DNA of 32,399 nt from an uncultured Clostridia bacterium (GTDB taxonomy: Bacteria > Bacillota > Clostridia > Lachnospirales > CAG-274), in assembly GCA_944383305.1 (NCBI GenBank), contig CALWOZ010000029.1:1-32399 (forward strand), given 5' to 3'. The notes beneath the pieces were generated by a model, which made no database searches, had not been told where the DNA came from, and saw only the letters and a list, made by a program, of their open reading frames with translations. Position 1 is the first letter of the stretch; each line of letters starts with the position of its first letter. The translations under genes and the position numbers were made by a program. Positions 26,082 through 32,399 of this stretch are shown piece after piece.

Positions 26082-28190
26082 GTGTCTAGAGCATGCCCGC
26101 TTGAATTAACAAGAAATATTGGGATTATGGCCCATATTGATGCTGGTAAAACAACTCTTACTGAGCGTATCTTATTCTACACTGGTCGTAATTATAAAAT
26201 AGGCGATACTCACGAAGGTACTGCAACTATGGACTGGATGGAACAAGAACAAGAAAGAGGTATCACTATCACTTCTGCTGCTACTACTACTAAATGGAGT
26301 ATTGGTGATGGTCCTATGCACCGTATCAATATTATCGATACACCAGGTCACGTTGACTTTACTGTTGAAGTAGAACGTTCTCTTCGTGTACTTGACGGTT
26401 CTGTTGGTGTATTCTGTGCTAAAGGTGGCGTTGAGCCTCAATCTGAAACTGTTTGGAGACAAGCAGATAGATACAACGTACCTCGTATGGCCTTTGTAAA
26501 TAAAATGGACATTATGGGTGCTGACTTTTATAACGTTGTTTCTATGATTAAAGACAGACTTAAAGCTAATGCTGTTCCTGTGCAACTTCCTATTGGAGCA
26601 GAAGATGATTTTGTTGGTATTATTGACCTTATGGAAATGAAAGCCTATATTTATAAAGATAAACAAGGTACAGATATTTCCATAGAAGATATTCCAGCAG
26701 ATATGATTGATAAAGCTAATGAGTATAGAACTCAAATGATTGAATCTATTGCTGAAACATCAGATGAGCTTATGGATAAATATTTTGAAGAAGGCGAAGA
26801 AGCTTTCACAATAGAAGAACTTAAAAAAGGTCTTCGTGAAGCTTGTATAGCTTGTAAAGCTGTTCCTGTTTTCTGTGGTTCTGCTTACAGAAATAAAGGT
26901 GTTCAAAAACTTCTTGATGGTGTATTAGAATATATGCCAGCTCCTACTGATATTCCTGCTATTAAAGGACATATACCAGGAGATGAAGAAAATGAAATTG
27001 AAAGAATTGCTTCAGATGATGAACCTTTTGCAGCTTTAGCATTTAAAATTATGAATGACCCATTTGTTGGTAAACTTGCATTCTTTAGAGTTTACTCTGG
27101 TGTTTTAGAATCTGGTTCTTATGTTTATAACTCTGTTAAAGGTAAAAAAGAACGTATTGGTCGTATTCTTCAAATGCACGCAAATTCTCGTGAAGAAATA
27201 GACAAAGTTTATGCAGGAGACATTGCAGCTGCAGTAGGTTTAAAACTTACTACTACTGGTGACACTCTTTGTGATGAAAACAATGAAGTAATTCTTGAAT
27301 CTATGAACTTCCCAGAACCAGTTATATCTGTTGCTATTGAACCTAAAACTAAAGAAGGTAGAGATAAAATGGGTATAGCACTTGCTAAACTTGCAGAAGA
27401 AGATCCAACATTTAAAACATATACTAACCAAGAAACTGGTGATACTATTATCGCTGGTATGGGTGAGCTTCACCTTGAAATCATTGTTGACCGTCTTTTA
27501 AGAGAATTTAAAGTTGAAGCTAATGTAGGTGCTCCACAAGTTGCTTATCGTGAAGCATTTAGAAAAGATGTTGACGTTGAAAGCAAATATGCTAGACAAT
27601 CTGGTGGTAAAGGTCAATATGGTCATTGTAAAATCAGATTTGAAGTTATGGACGCTAACGAAGGCAAAACTTATGAATTTGTTAATGAAATCGTTGGTGG
27701 TGCTATTCCTAAAGAATATATACCAGCTGTTGATAAAGGTATTCAAGAAGCTATGCAATCTGGTATTATCGGTGGATATCCAGTTGTTGGTTTAAGAGCT
27801 GTATGTTATGATGGTTCTTACCATGAGGTAGACTCATCTGAAATGGCATTTAAAATAGCAGGTTCTATGGCATTTAAAGATGCTATGAAAAAATCTGATC
27901 CAGCTTTACTTGAGCCTATTATGAAAGTAGACGTTACTGTACCTGAAGATTATACTGGTGAGGTTATTGGTGATATGAATAGCCGTCGTGGTAGAATTGA
28001 AGGTATGGAACCATTAAATGGTATGCAAGTTGTTCACGGATTTGTACCTCTTGCAGAAATGTTTGGATACTCTACTGACCTTCGTTCTAAAACTCAAGGT
28101 CGTGGTACTTATACTATGGAAGTACACCATTATGAAGCTGTACCAAAAAGCATTCAAGAAAAAGTTGCTGCTGGTAGAAGTCAAGAATAA
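26082..28190 (+). CDS. fusA: Elongation factor G
   Basis: A 702-residue GTPase that drives translocation of tRNA and mRNA on the ribosome. G1 is [10 protein letters not shown]3 is DTPGHVDF, and the guanine-specificity motif is NKMD. The later domains follow in order to the C-terminal [20 protein letters not shown]. The start is GTG at 26082 with AAAGGAGG upstream. Codon use (CGT, GGT, CTT, ATC) is clearly biased relative to the metabolic genes to the left. Confidence 0.97.
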   Translation: MSRACPLELTRNIGIMAHIDAGKTTLTERILFYTGRNYKIGDTHEGTATMDWMEQEQERGITITSAATTTKWSIGDGPMHRINIIDTPGHVDFTVEVERSLRVLDGSVGVFCAKGGVEPQSETVWRQADRYNVPRMAFVNKMDIMGADFYNVVSMIKDRLKANAVPVQLPIGAEDDFVGIIDLMEMKAYIYKDKQGTDISIEDIPADMIDKANEYRTQMIESIAETSDELMDKYFEEGEEAFTIEELKKGLREACIACKAVPVFCGSAYRNKGVQKLLDGVLEYMPAPTDIPAIKGHIPGDEENEIERIASDDEPFAALAFKIMNDPFVGKLAFFRVYSGVLESGSYVYNSVKGKKERIGRILQMHANSREEIDKVYAGDIAAAVGLKLTTTGDTLCDENNEVILESMNFPEPVISVAIEPKTKEGRDKMGIALAKLAEEDPTFKTYTNQETGDTIIAGMGELHLEIIVDRLLREFKVEANVGAPQVAYREAFRKDVDVESKYARQSGGKGQYGHCKIRFEVMDANEGKTYEFVNEIVGGAIPKEYIPAVDKGIQEAMQSGIIGGYPVVGLRAVCYDGSYHEVDSSEMAFKIAGSMAFKDAMKKSDPALLEPIMKVDVTVPEDYTGEVIGDMNSRRGRIEGMEPLNGMQVVHGFVPLAEMFGYSTDLRSKTQGRGTYTMEVHHYEAVPKSIQEKVAAGRSQE

Positions 28191-28241
28191 ATTAATTTTT
28201 AAATATATAAAATTAAAAAACTTATTAAAAATATTTATAAA

Positions 28242-28285
28242 AAATGCAATAAGTACTTGCATTTCTTACAAATATTAACTATAAT
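28242..28285 (+). promoter_or_regulatory. Internal promoter for tuf, overlapped by an inverted repeat
   Basis: TTGCAT (28257-28262) and a perfect TATAAT (28280-28285) are 17 bp apart in the 146-nt gap between fusA and tuf. An inverted repeat, AAATGCAA (28242-28249) with TTGCATTT (28257-28264), covers the -35. It could be an operator or a weak fusA 3' hairpin. Confidence 0.55.
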
Positions 28286-28336
28286 AAATACAAACATTAT
28301 AAATTTATATTTTCTATTTTAAGGAGGAAAATTTTA

Positions 28337-29524
28337 ATGGCTAAGGCAAAATTTGAAAGAAATAAACCACACGTTAATATCGGTACTATTGGTCACGTTG
28401 ACCACGGTAAAACTACTTTAACTGCTGCTATCACTAAAACTTTAGCAGACAGATATCAATTAGGTAGCGCTGTTGATTTTGATAAAATCGACAAAGCTCC
28501 AGAAGAAAAAGAAAGAGGTATCACTATTTCTACTACTCACGTAGAATATGAAACTCCTAATAGACACTATGCTCACGTTGACTGTCCAGGACACGCTGAC
28601 TACGTTAAAAATATGATTACTGGTGCTGCTCAAATGGATGGTGCTATCCTTGTTGTTGCTGCTACTGATGGTCCTATGGCTCAAACTAGAGAACATATCC
28701 TTCTTTCTCGTCAAGTAGGTGTTCCTAAAATCGTTGTATTTATGAACAAATGTGATATGGTTGACGACGAAGAATTATTAGAATTAGTTGAAATGGAAAT
28801 TACTGACCTTTTAGCTGAACAAGGATTTGAAGATTCTCCTGTTATTAGAGGTTCTGCTTATCAAGCACTTCAAGATACATCTGGTGAATGGGGCGATTGC
28901 ATCATTAAATTATTTGAAGTTATTGATGAATATATTCCTAACCCAGAAAGAGATTCTGACAAACCATTCCTTATGCCTGTAGAGGACGTATTCTCTATTA
29001 CAGGTCGTGGTACAGTTGCTACTGGTAGAGTAGAAAGAGGTACTCTTAATGTTTCTGACGAAGTTGAAATCGTTGGTCTTACTGAAGAATCTCGTAAAGT
29101 AGTTGTTACTGGTATTGAAATGTTCCGTAAACTTCTTGATACTGCTGAAGCAGGTGACAACATTGGTGCACTTCTTCGTGGTGTTCAAAGAGATGAAATT
29201 GAAAGAGGTCAAGTATTATGTAAACCAGGTTCAATCACTCCTCATACTAAATTTACTGCACAAGTTTACGTATTAAAAGCTGATGAAGGTGGACGTCATA
29301 AACCATTCTTCAACAATTATAGACCACAATTCTATTTCAGAACAACTGACGTTACAGGTGTTATCAATCTTCCAGAAGGTACAGAAATGTGTATGCCTGG
29401 TGATAACATTGAAATGACTATCGAACTTATCTCTCCAATCGCTATGGAAGAAGGTTTACGTTTTGCTATCCGTGAAGGTGGTAGAACAGTTGGTTCTGGT
29501 GCGGTTGTTTCTATTATTGAATAA
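28337..29524 (+). CDS. tuf: Elongation factor Tu
   Basis: A 395-residue GTPase that delivers aminoacyl-tRNA to the ribosome. G1 is GHVDHGKTT, the switch II motif is DCPGHADY, and [12 protein letters not shown] carries the guanine-specificity loop. Domains II and III follow, ending [15 protein letters not shown] precedes the ATG. It is the last gene of the str operon, with a strong terminator and probably its own promoter. Strong codon bias is expected for one of the most abundant proteins of the cell. Confidence 0.98.
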   Translation: MAKAKFERNKPHVNIGTIGHVDHGKTTLTAAITKTLADRYQLGSAVDFDKIDKAPEEKERGITISTTHVEYETPNRHYAHVDCPGHADYVKNMITGAAQMDGAILVVAATDGPMAQTREHILLSRQVGVPKIVVFMNKCDMVDDEELLELVEMEITDLLAEQGFEDSPVIRGSAYQALQDTSGEWGDCIIKLFEVIDEYIPNPERDSDKPFLMPVEDVFSITGRGTVATGRVERGTLNVSDEVEIVGLTEESRKVVVTGIEMFRKLLDTAEAGDNIGALLRGVQRDEIERGQVLCKPGSITPHTKFTAQVYVLKADEGGRHKPFFNNYRPQFYFRTTDVTGVINLPEGTEMCMPGDNIEMTIELISPIAMEEGLRFAIREGGRTVGSGAVVSIIE

Positions 29525-29536
29525 TTATAATGTTTT

Positions 29537-29569
29537 AAGACAAAGCACATTTATGCTTTGTCTTTTTTT
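29537..29569 (+). terminator. Rho-independent terminator of tuf
   Basis: An 11-bp stem AAGACAAAGCA (29537-29547) with TGCTTTGTCTT (29554-29564), loop CATTTA, followed by a run of T. It starts 12 nt past the tuf stop. Confidence 0.92.
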
Positions 29570-29689
29570 ATATATGATTATTTTTTTAAATATTATTTTA
29601 TATATGTTTTAAGATAGTTTTATTCATAATAAATATTATATATAAAATTAAAATATTTTATAAAGAAAAATATATATATTTAATAAATA

Positions 29690-29718
29690 TTGACAATATA
29701 CATATTTAATGATATTAT
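29690..29718 (+). promoter_or_regulatory. Promoter of the NMT1-type ABC importer operon
   Basis: A perfect TTGACA (29690-29695) and TATTAT (29713-29718) are 17 bp apart. The 5' leader to the ATG at 29758 is only about 35 nt, too short for a known riboswitch, so a TPP or similar aptamer is excluded here. The stretch 29570-29689 has nothing I can name. Confidence 0.7.
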
Positions 29719-29757
29719 ATATACACAATTAAATTACTATACTTTTGAGGAGATATT

Positions 29758-30684
29758 ATGAAAAGAATATTATTTATATTAATAATTGTATTAACTTTAG
29801 TAGGTTGTAATAATAAAACAACTTCAAATAAAAGATTTAATGTAGTAGCATTAAATGGACCTACAGGAATAGGATTTGTTAATATGATGGAAGAAGATAA
29901 ACATAATTTTACGTTATTATCAAATACAGATGAAGTAGTAGCAGGCGTTGTAAAAGGGGATTTTGAAATAGCATCTATACCAGCTAATCTTGCATCAACC
30001 TTATACAACAAAAATCAAGACGTGTCTGTTGTGGCTATTAATACATTAGGTGTTTTATATGTAGTTGAAAATGGAAATACTATAAACTCTATTGAGGATT
30101 TAAAAGGAAGGACTATTTTATCAACAGGTAAAGGTGCAACTCCAGAATATAGCTTAAATTATATTTTAGAAAAAGCTGGTATAATTAATGACGTAACAGT
30201 AGAGTTTAAATCAGAACATTCTGAGTTAACAGCGTTATTATCTCAGGGAAAAGCAGATATAGCAGTTTTACCACAGCCTTTTGTTACTACTGCATTAGAA
30301 AAAAATAATAATTTAAGAGTTGCTTTAGACCTTAATGAAGAATGGGAAAAGTTATCAAACAACAATATGATAACAGGTGTTTTAATAGTTAAAAATAGTA
30401 TTATAGAAAATAATAAAGAGGACTTAGATAAATTTTTAGAAGATTATCAAAATTCAATAAATTTAAGTAATAATAATATTGAACAAACAGCTAAATTAAC
30501 TGAAAAATATGATATTTTACCAGAAAATATAGCTATAAAAGCTATTCCAGAGTGTAATATAGTTTATATAAACAATGATGAAATGAAAAATTTATTAACA
30601 GAATATTATAATGTACTTGTAGAACAAAATCCAAAATCAATTGGAGGCGCGCTACCAGATGAAAAATTTTATTATAAAAATTAA
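29758..30684 (+). CDS. ABC importer substrate-binding lipoprotein, NMT1/SsuA-like
   Basis: A 308-residue lipoprotein. The signal peptide ends LTLVGC with lipidated C17. The body is a two-lobe binding protein of the NMT1/SsuA/TauA type: NVVALNGPTGIGFVNMM near the N-terminus, EIASIPANLASTLYNK, SIEDLKGRTILSTGKGATPEY, and ADIAVLPQPFVTTAL. Relatives bind aliphatic sulphonates, taurine, thiamine precursors or nitrate-like anions. No residue here tells which, so I do not name a substrate. GAGGAGAT precedes the ATG. It overlaps the permease gene by 26 nt and so forms one operon with the permease and ATPase. Confidence 0.8.
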   Translation: MKRILFILIIVLTLVGCNNKTTSNKRFNVVALNGPTGIGFVNMMEEDKHNFTLLSNTDEVVAGVVKGDFEIASIPANLASTLYNKNQDVSVVAINTLGVLYVVENGNTINSIEDLKGRTILSTGKGATPEYSLNYILEKAGIINDVTVEFKSEHSELTALLSQGKADIAVLPQPFVTTALEKNNNLRVALDLNEEWEKLSNNNMITGVLIVKNSIIENNKEDLDKFLEDYQNSINLSNNNIEQTAKLTEKYDILPENIAIKAIPECNIVYINNDEMKNLLTEYYNVLVEQNPKSIGGALPDEKFYYKN

Positions 30685-31435
30685 ATTTAAAAATTATATA
30701 TTTATTTTATTTTGGTTAATAATTTGGCATATTTTAAGTGTTATAATAGGAGAAGACATAATATTAACTTCTCCTATTAGTGTATTAAAAAGAGTATTTA
30801 CACTTATTTTAGAGCCAACATTTTTTTTTGTTATTTTTAATAGTATTATAAATATTATGATGGGGTTTATAATGGGAGGTATTATAGGATTAATTTTAGC
30901 TATAATATGTAAAAAAAGTAAAATGTTATATAATTTATTTTCACCTCCAATAACATTTATAAAAGTAACTCCAATAGCTTGTTTTGTAATATTAGTATTA
31001 ATGTGGATAAGAAGTGATAAGTTATCTATTTTGATTTCATCTTTTATGAGTTTACCTATTTTCTTTTTTAATATATATAATGGAATGGATATTATTGAAG
31101 ATAAGATTTTACAAATGGCAAAAATATATAATATAACAAATATTAATAAAATAAAATACATATATTTTCCATATTTATTTAAAATAATAGTATCTACTTG
31201 TACATTAGGTTTTTCTATGTCTTGGAAAGCTGGTATAGCAGCTGAAATTATAGGAATGTCAAATTTTTCTATTGGTGGCAAGTTACAAGATGCAAAAGTT
31301 TTATTAGAAACAAATGATGTTTTAGCTTGGACTGTAATAATAATACTTATTAATGTATTAATTGAAAATTTGATAAAGTATATTATAGATAAAACAAACA
31401 AATATTTAATGGGTGTTAATAATGATAGAGATTAA
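30659..31435 (+). CDS. ABC importer permease (SsuC/TauC-like)
   Basis: A 258-residue membrane protein with about six hydrophobic segments. The N-terminus is basic, then ILFWLIIWHILSVIIGEDII. A docking loop near 165-205 is followed by GFSMSWKAGIAAEIIGMS, which is highly typical of the SsuC/TauC/ThiX permease branch. The ATG at 30659 is preferred because GGAGG lies at 30643-30647. The TTG at 30641 precedes this site. It overlaps both neighbours (26 nt with the binding protein, 14 nt with the ATPase), which implies coupled translation of the importer. Confidence 0.85.
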   Translation: MKNFIIKIKFKNYIFILFWLIIWHILSVIIGEDIILTSPISVLKRVFTLILEPTFFFVIFNSIINIMMGFIMGGIIGLILAIICKKSKMLYNLFSPPITFIKVTPIACFVILVLMWIRSDKLSILISSFMSLPIFFFNIYNGMDIIEDKILQMAKIYNITNINKIKYIYFPYLFKIIVSTCTLGFSMSWKAGIAAEIIGMSNFSIGGKLQDAKVLLETNDVLAWTVIIILINVLIENLIKYIIDKTNKYLMGVNNDRD

Positions 31436-32000
31436 AGAGTTATATAAAAATTTTGATAATAAAGTAGTTTTAAATAATATTAGTTTTACTATAAACGAAA
31501 AGGGGATAACTGGACTTATGGCTACATCTGGAGCCGGAAAGACTACAATAATAAATATAATTTTAGGATTTTTAAATGCAGATAGTGGAAGTATAAATAA
31601 TTTACCTAATAATATAGCTGTTGTATTTCAAGAAGACAGACTTTTAGAATGGATAACTCCATTAAAAAATATAAAAATATGTGAAAATATAGAATTAGAA
31701 AAAATTGATAAAATATTTAATCAATTCAAAATAGATAACACCAAACCTGTATCAAAACTTAGTGGAGGAATGAAAAGAAGAGTAGCCATAGCTAGAGCTA
31801 TATTGTATAAAAGTGAGTTTATAATATTAGACGAGCCATTTAAAGGACTAGATGATAAAACAAAAAAGATAGTTATGGATATAATAATAAAAGAAAGTGA
31901 GAAAAAACCTATTTTATTTATTACCCATAATATAGATGAAATAAAATATTTTAACCTAAATAATGTAGAATATGTAGATAAATTTAAAATATATAAATAG
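31422..32000 (+). CDS. ABC importer ATPase, short form
   Basis: A 192-residue ATPase, shorter than the usual 240-260 for SsuB/TauB relatives because it stops soon after the switch region. All nucleotide motifs are present: a Walker A-like ATSGAGKTT at 34-42, the Q-loop VVFQEDRLLEWITPLKN, the signature LSGGMKRRVAIARAI, Walker B FIILDEPFKGLDD and the switch histidine FITHNIDE. The first Walker A residue is Ala34 where Gly is standard. The ATG at 31422 gives a 14-nt overlap with the permease. A GTG at 31413 is the alternative. It energises the importer encoded with it. Confidence 0.85.
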   Translation: MIEIKELYKNFDNKVVLNNISFTINEKGITGLMATSGAGKTTIINIILGFLNADSGSINNLPNNIAVVFQEDRLLEWITPLKNIKICENIELEKIDKIFNQFKIDNTKPVSKLSGGMKRRVAIARAILYKSEFIILDEPFKGLDDKTKKIVMDIIIKESEKKPILFITHNIDEIKYFNLNNVEYVDKFKIYK

Positions 32001-32102
32001 TGTTAAAAATTAATTTAATAAAAATTTTTTTTTGTAAGACAGGCAAGAAAATATTTTTTTATCATATAATTTAATATAAATTAATTTTTAAGGAGGATTA
32101 TT

Positions 32103-32288
32103 ATGAACAATCCTATTGGTGCAACAAATTCATTCTGTGGGGGTAACAATGAAAGTATACTATTAATTATAGTATTATTAATGGTATTATGTCCTGGTAT
32201 GCTTGGCGGTTGTGGTAATGACTCATTTATTCTTATTTTATTCTTATTAATTTTTATGCCTAATTGTTTAGGTAGAAGTATTTGTTAA
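32103..32288 (+). CDS. Small hydrophobic cysteine/glycine protein with internal duplication
   Basis: A 61-residue protein I do not recognise. It has an excellent ribosome site (AAGGAGG ending 5 nt before the ATG) and its own terminator, so it is probably real and well expressed. Two hydrophobic segments, about 19-33 and 41-53, are each preceded by Cys-Gly-(Gly)-Asn-(Asn/Asp) and followed by a Pro then Leu-Gly. The halves therefore look like tandem copies of one about 24-residue unit. There are five cysteines. Tiny Gly/Cys-flanked hydrophobic proteins of this general kind occur in spore-forming Clostridia and Bacilli (YjcZ-like spore proteins), but any link is inference. A TATAAT lies at 32065-32070, without a clear -35. 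Confidence 0.7.
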   Translation: MNNPIGATNSFCGGNNESILLIIVLLMVLCPGMLGGCGNDSFILILFLLIFMPNCLGRSIC

Positions 32289-32289
32289 T

Positions 32290-32326
32290 AAAAACTAGCT
32301 ACATATTTAATATGTAGCTAGTTTTT
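32290..32326. terminator. Terminator after the small hydrophobic protein
   Basis: A 17-bp perfect stem with loop TTA starts one base after the stop codon of the small gene. It opens with AAAAACTAGC and closes with GCTAGTTTTT. The A and T runs make it able to work in both directions, which insulates the gene from the IS-like sequence that follows. Confidence 0.88.
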
Positions 32327-32343
32327 ATTGTCGCCGAACAGGC

Positions 32344-32399
32344 TTGATATAAACCACCAGCTATGCTGGTGGTAGATAAAAACTCTTATAGAAAAGTAG
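32344..32399 (+). mobile_element. Putative left end of an IS200/IS605-type element
   Basis: TTGAT (32344-32348) is followed by a GC-rich hairpin, ACCACCAGC (32353-32361) with GCTGGTGGT (32365-32373), loop TAT. A short leader then runs to the window edge. A subterminal hairpin a few bases from a TTGA-type target, upstream of where a transposase would start, is the left-end plan of IS200/IS605 elements. The ACCACC of the stem recurs in the hairpin at 47-71. The bases 32329-32343 are unusually GC-rich for this window and might belong to the element too. The transposase gene would lie beyond the window. Confidence 0.45.

Noticed and set aside
26172-26735. 187-residue open frame antisense to fusA
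   Set aside because: It is a shadow of the strongly conserved EF-G gene; it has no ribosome site and low-complexity content.
29719-29757. TPP or other riboswitch before the NMT1-type importer
   Set aside because: Only about 35 nt separate the promoter from the ATG, too short for a known aptamer.
30694-31401. 235-residue open frame antisense to the importer permease
   Set aside because: It is a reverse-strand shadow of a membrane protein gene with no start signal.
1-32399. tRNA, rRNA or CRISPR array
   Set aside because: No GC-rich cloverleaf, rRNA segment or regularly spaced repeats were seen in any gap.

Overview
The window is a very AT-rich stretch of a low-GC Gram-positive chromosome, most likely an anaerobic member of the Clostridia, possibly Lachnospirales. 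The evidence is PolC, AddB, long-form HPF, a fused CobA-HemD, rubrerythrin, the MEP isoprenoid genes dxr and ispG, strong AGGAGG ribosome sites and frequent TTG/GTG starts. Genus assignment is inference. The content is mostly core chromosome. I found no phage, CRISPR array, tRNA or rRNA, and no defence or biosynthetic island.

Layout. At 1-79 lies what looks like the right end of an IS200/IS605-type element, with a possible last fragment of its transposase. Next come hpf (minus) and a membrane-anchored FMN-binding-like protein (minus) with its terminator. Divergent from it is addB, whose stop lies just before hemA. A tetrapyrrole block follows (hemA, cobA-hemD, hemB, hemL) without hemC. A typical clostridial envelope/isoprenoid/replication block runs uppS-cdsA-dxr-rseP-ispG-polC, with a repeat-bearing 300-bp gap before ispG. 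The phosphate module pstS-pstC-pstA-pstB-phoU has a Pho-box-like repeat in front and a 46-bp perfect palindrome between pstS and pstC. A two-way terminator separates it from rubrerythrin (minus), whose promoter overlaps a PerR-like palindrome. The str operon rpsL-rpsG-fusA-tuf follows with its own strong promoter and terminator. A three-gene ABC importer of the NMT1/SsuA type comes next, then a tiny internally duplicated hydrophobic protein. The window closes on what looks like the left end of another IS200/IS605-type element.

How the genes work together. HemA, HemL and HemB make porphobilinogen from glutamyl-tRNA. HemD and CobA act after the missing HemC step and lead to precorrin-2, the branch point to sirohaem and cobalamin. 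Dxr and IspG make isoprenoid precursors that UppS turns into undecaprenyl diphosphate. CdsA supplies CDP-diacylglycerol, and RseP is a membrane protease. PstSCAB imports phosphate and PhoU restrains the response. The str operon supplies translation factors.

No clearly undescribed system stands out. The observations most worth a second look are the duplicated 61-residue protein, the IS-like ends at both window edges, the PerR-like operator on rubrerythrin, the palindrome inside the pst operon, the tandem 21-bp repeat upstream of ispG, the missing hemC and addA partners, and the altered Walker A motif of AddB.
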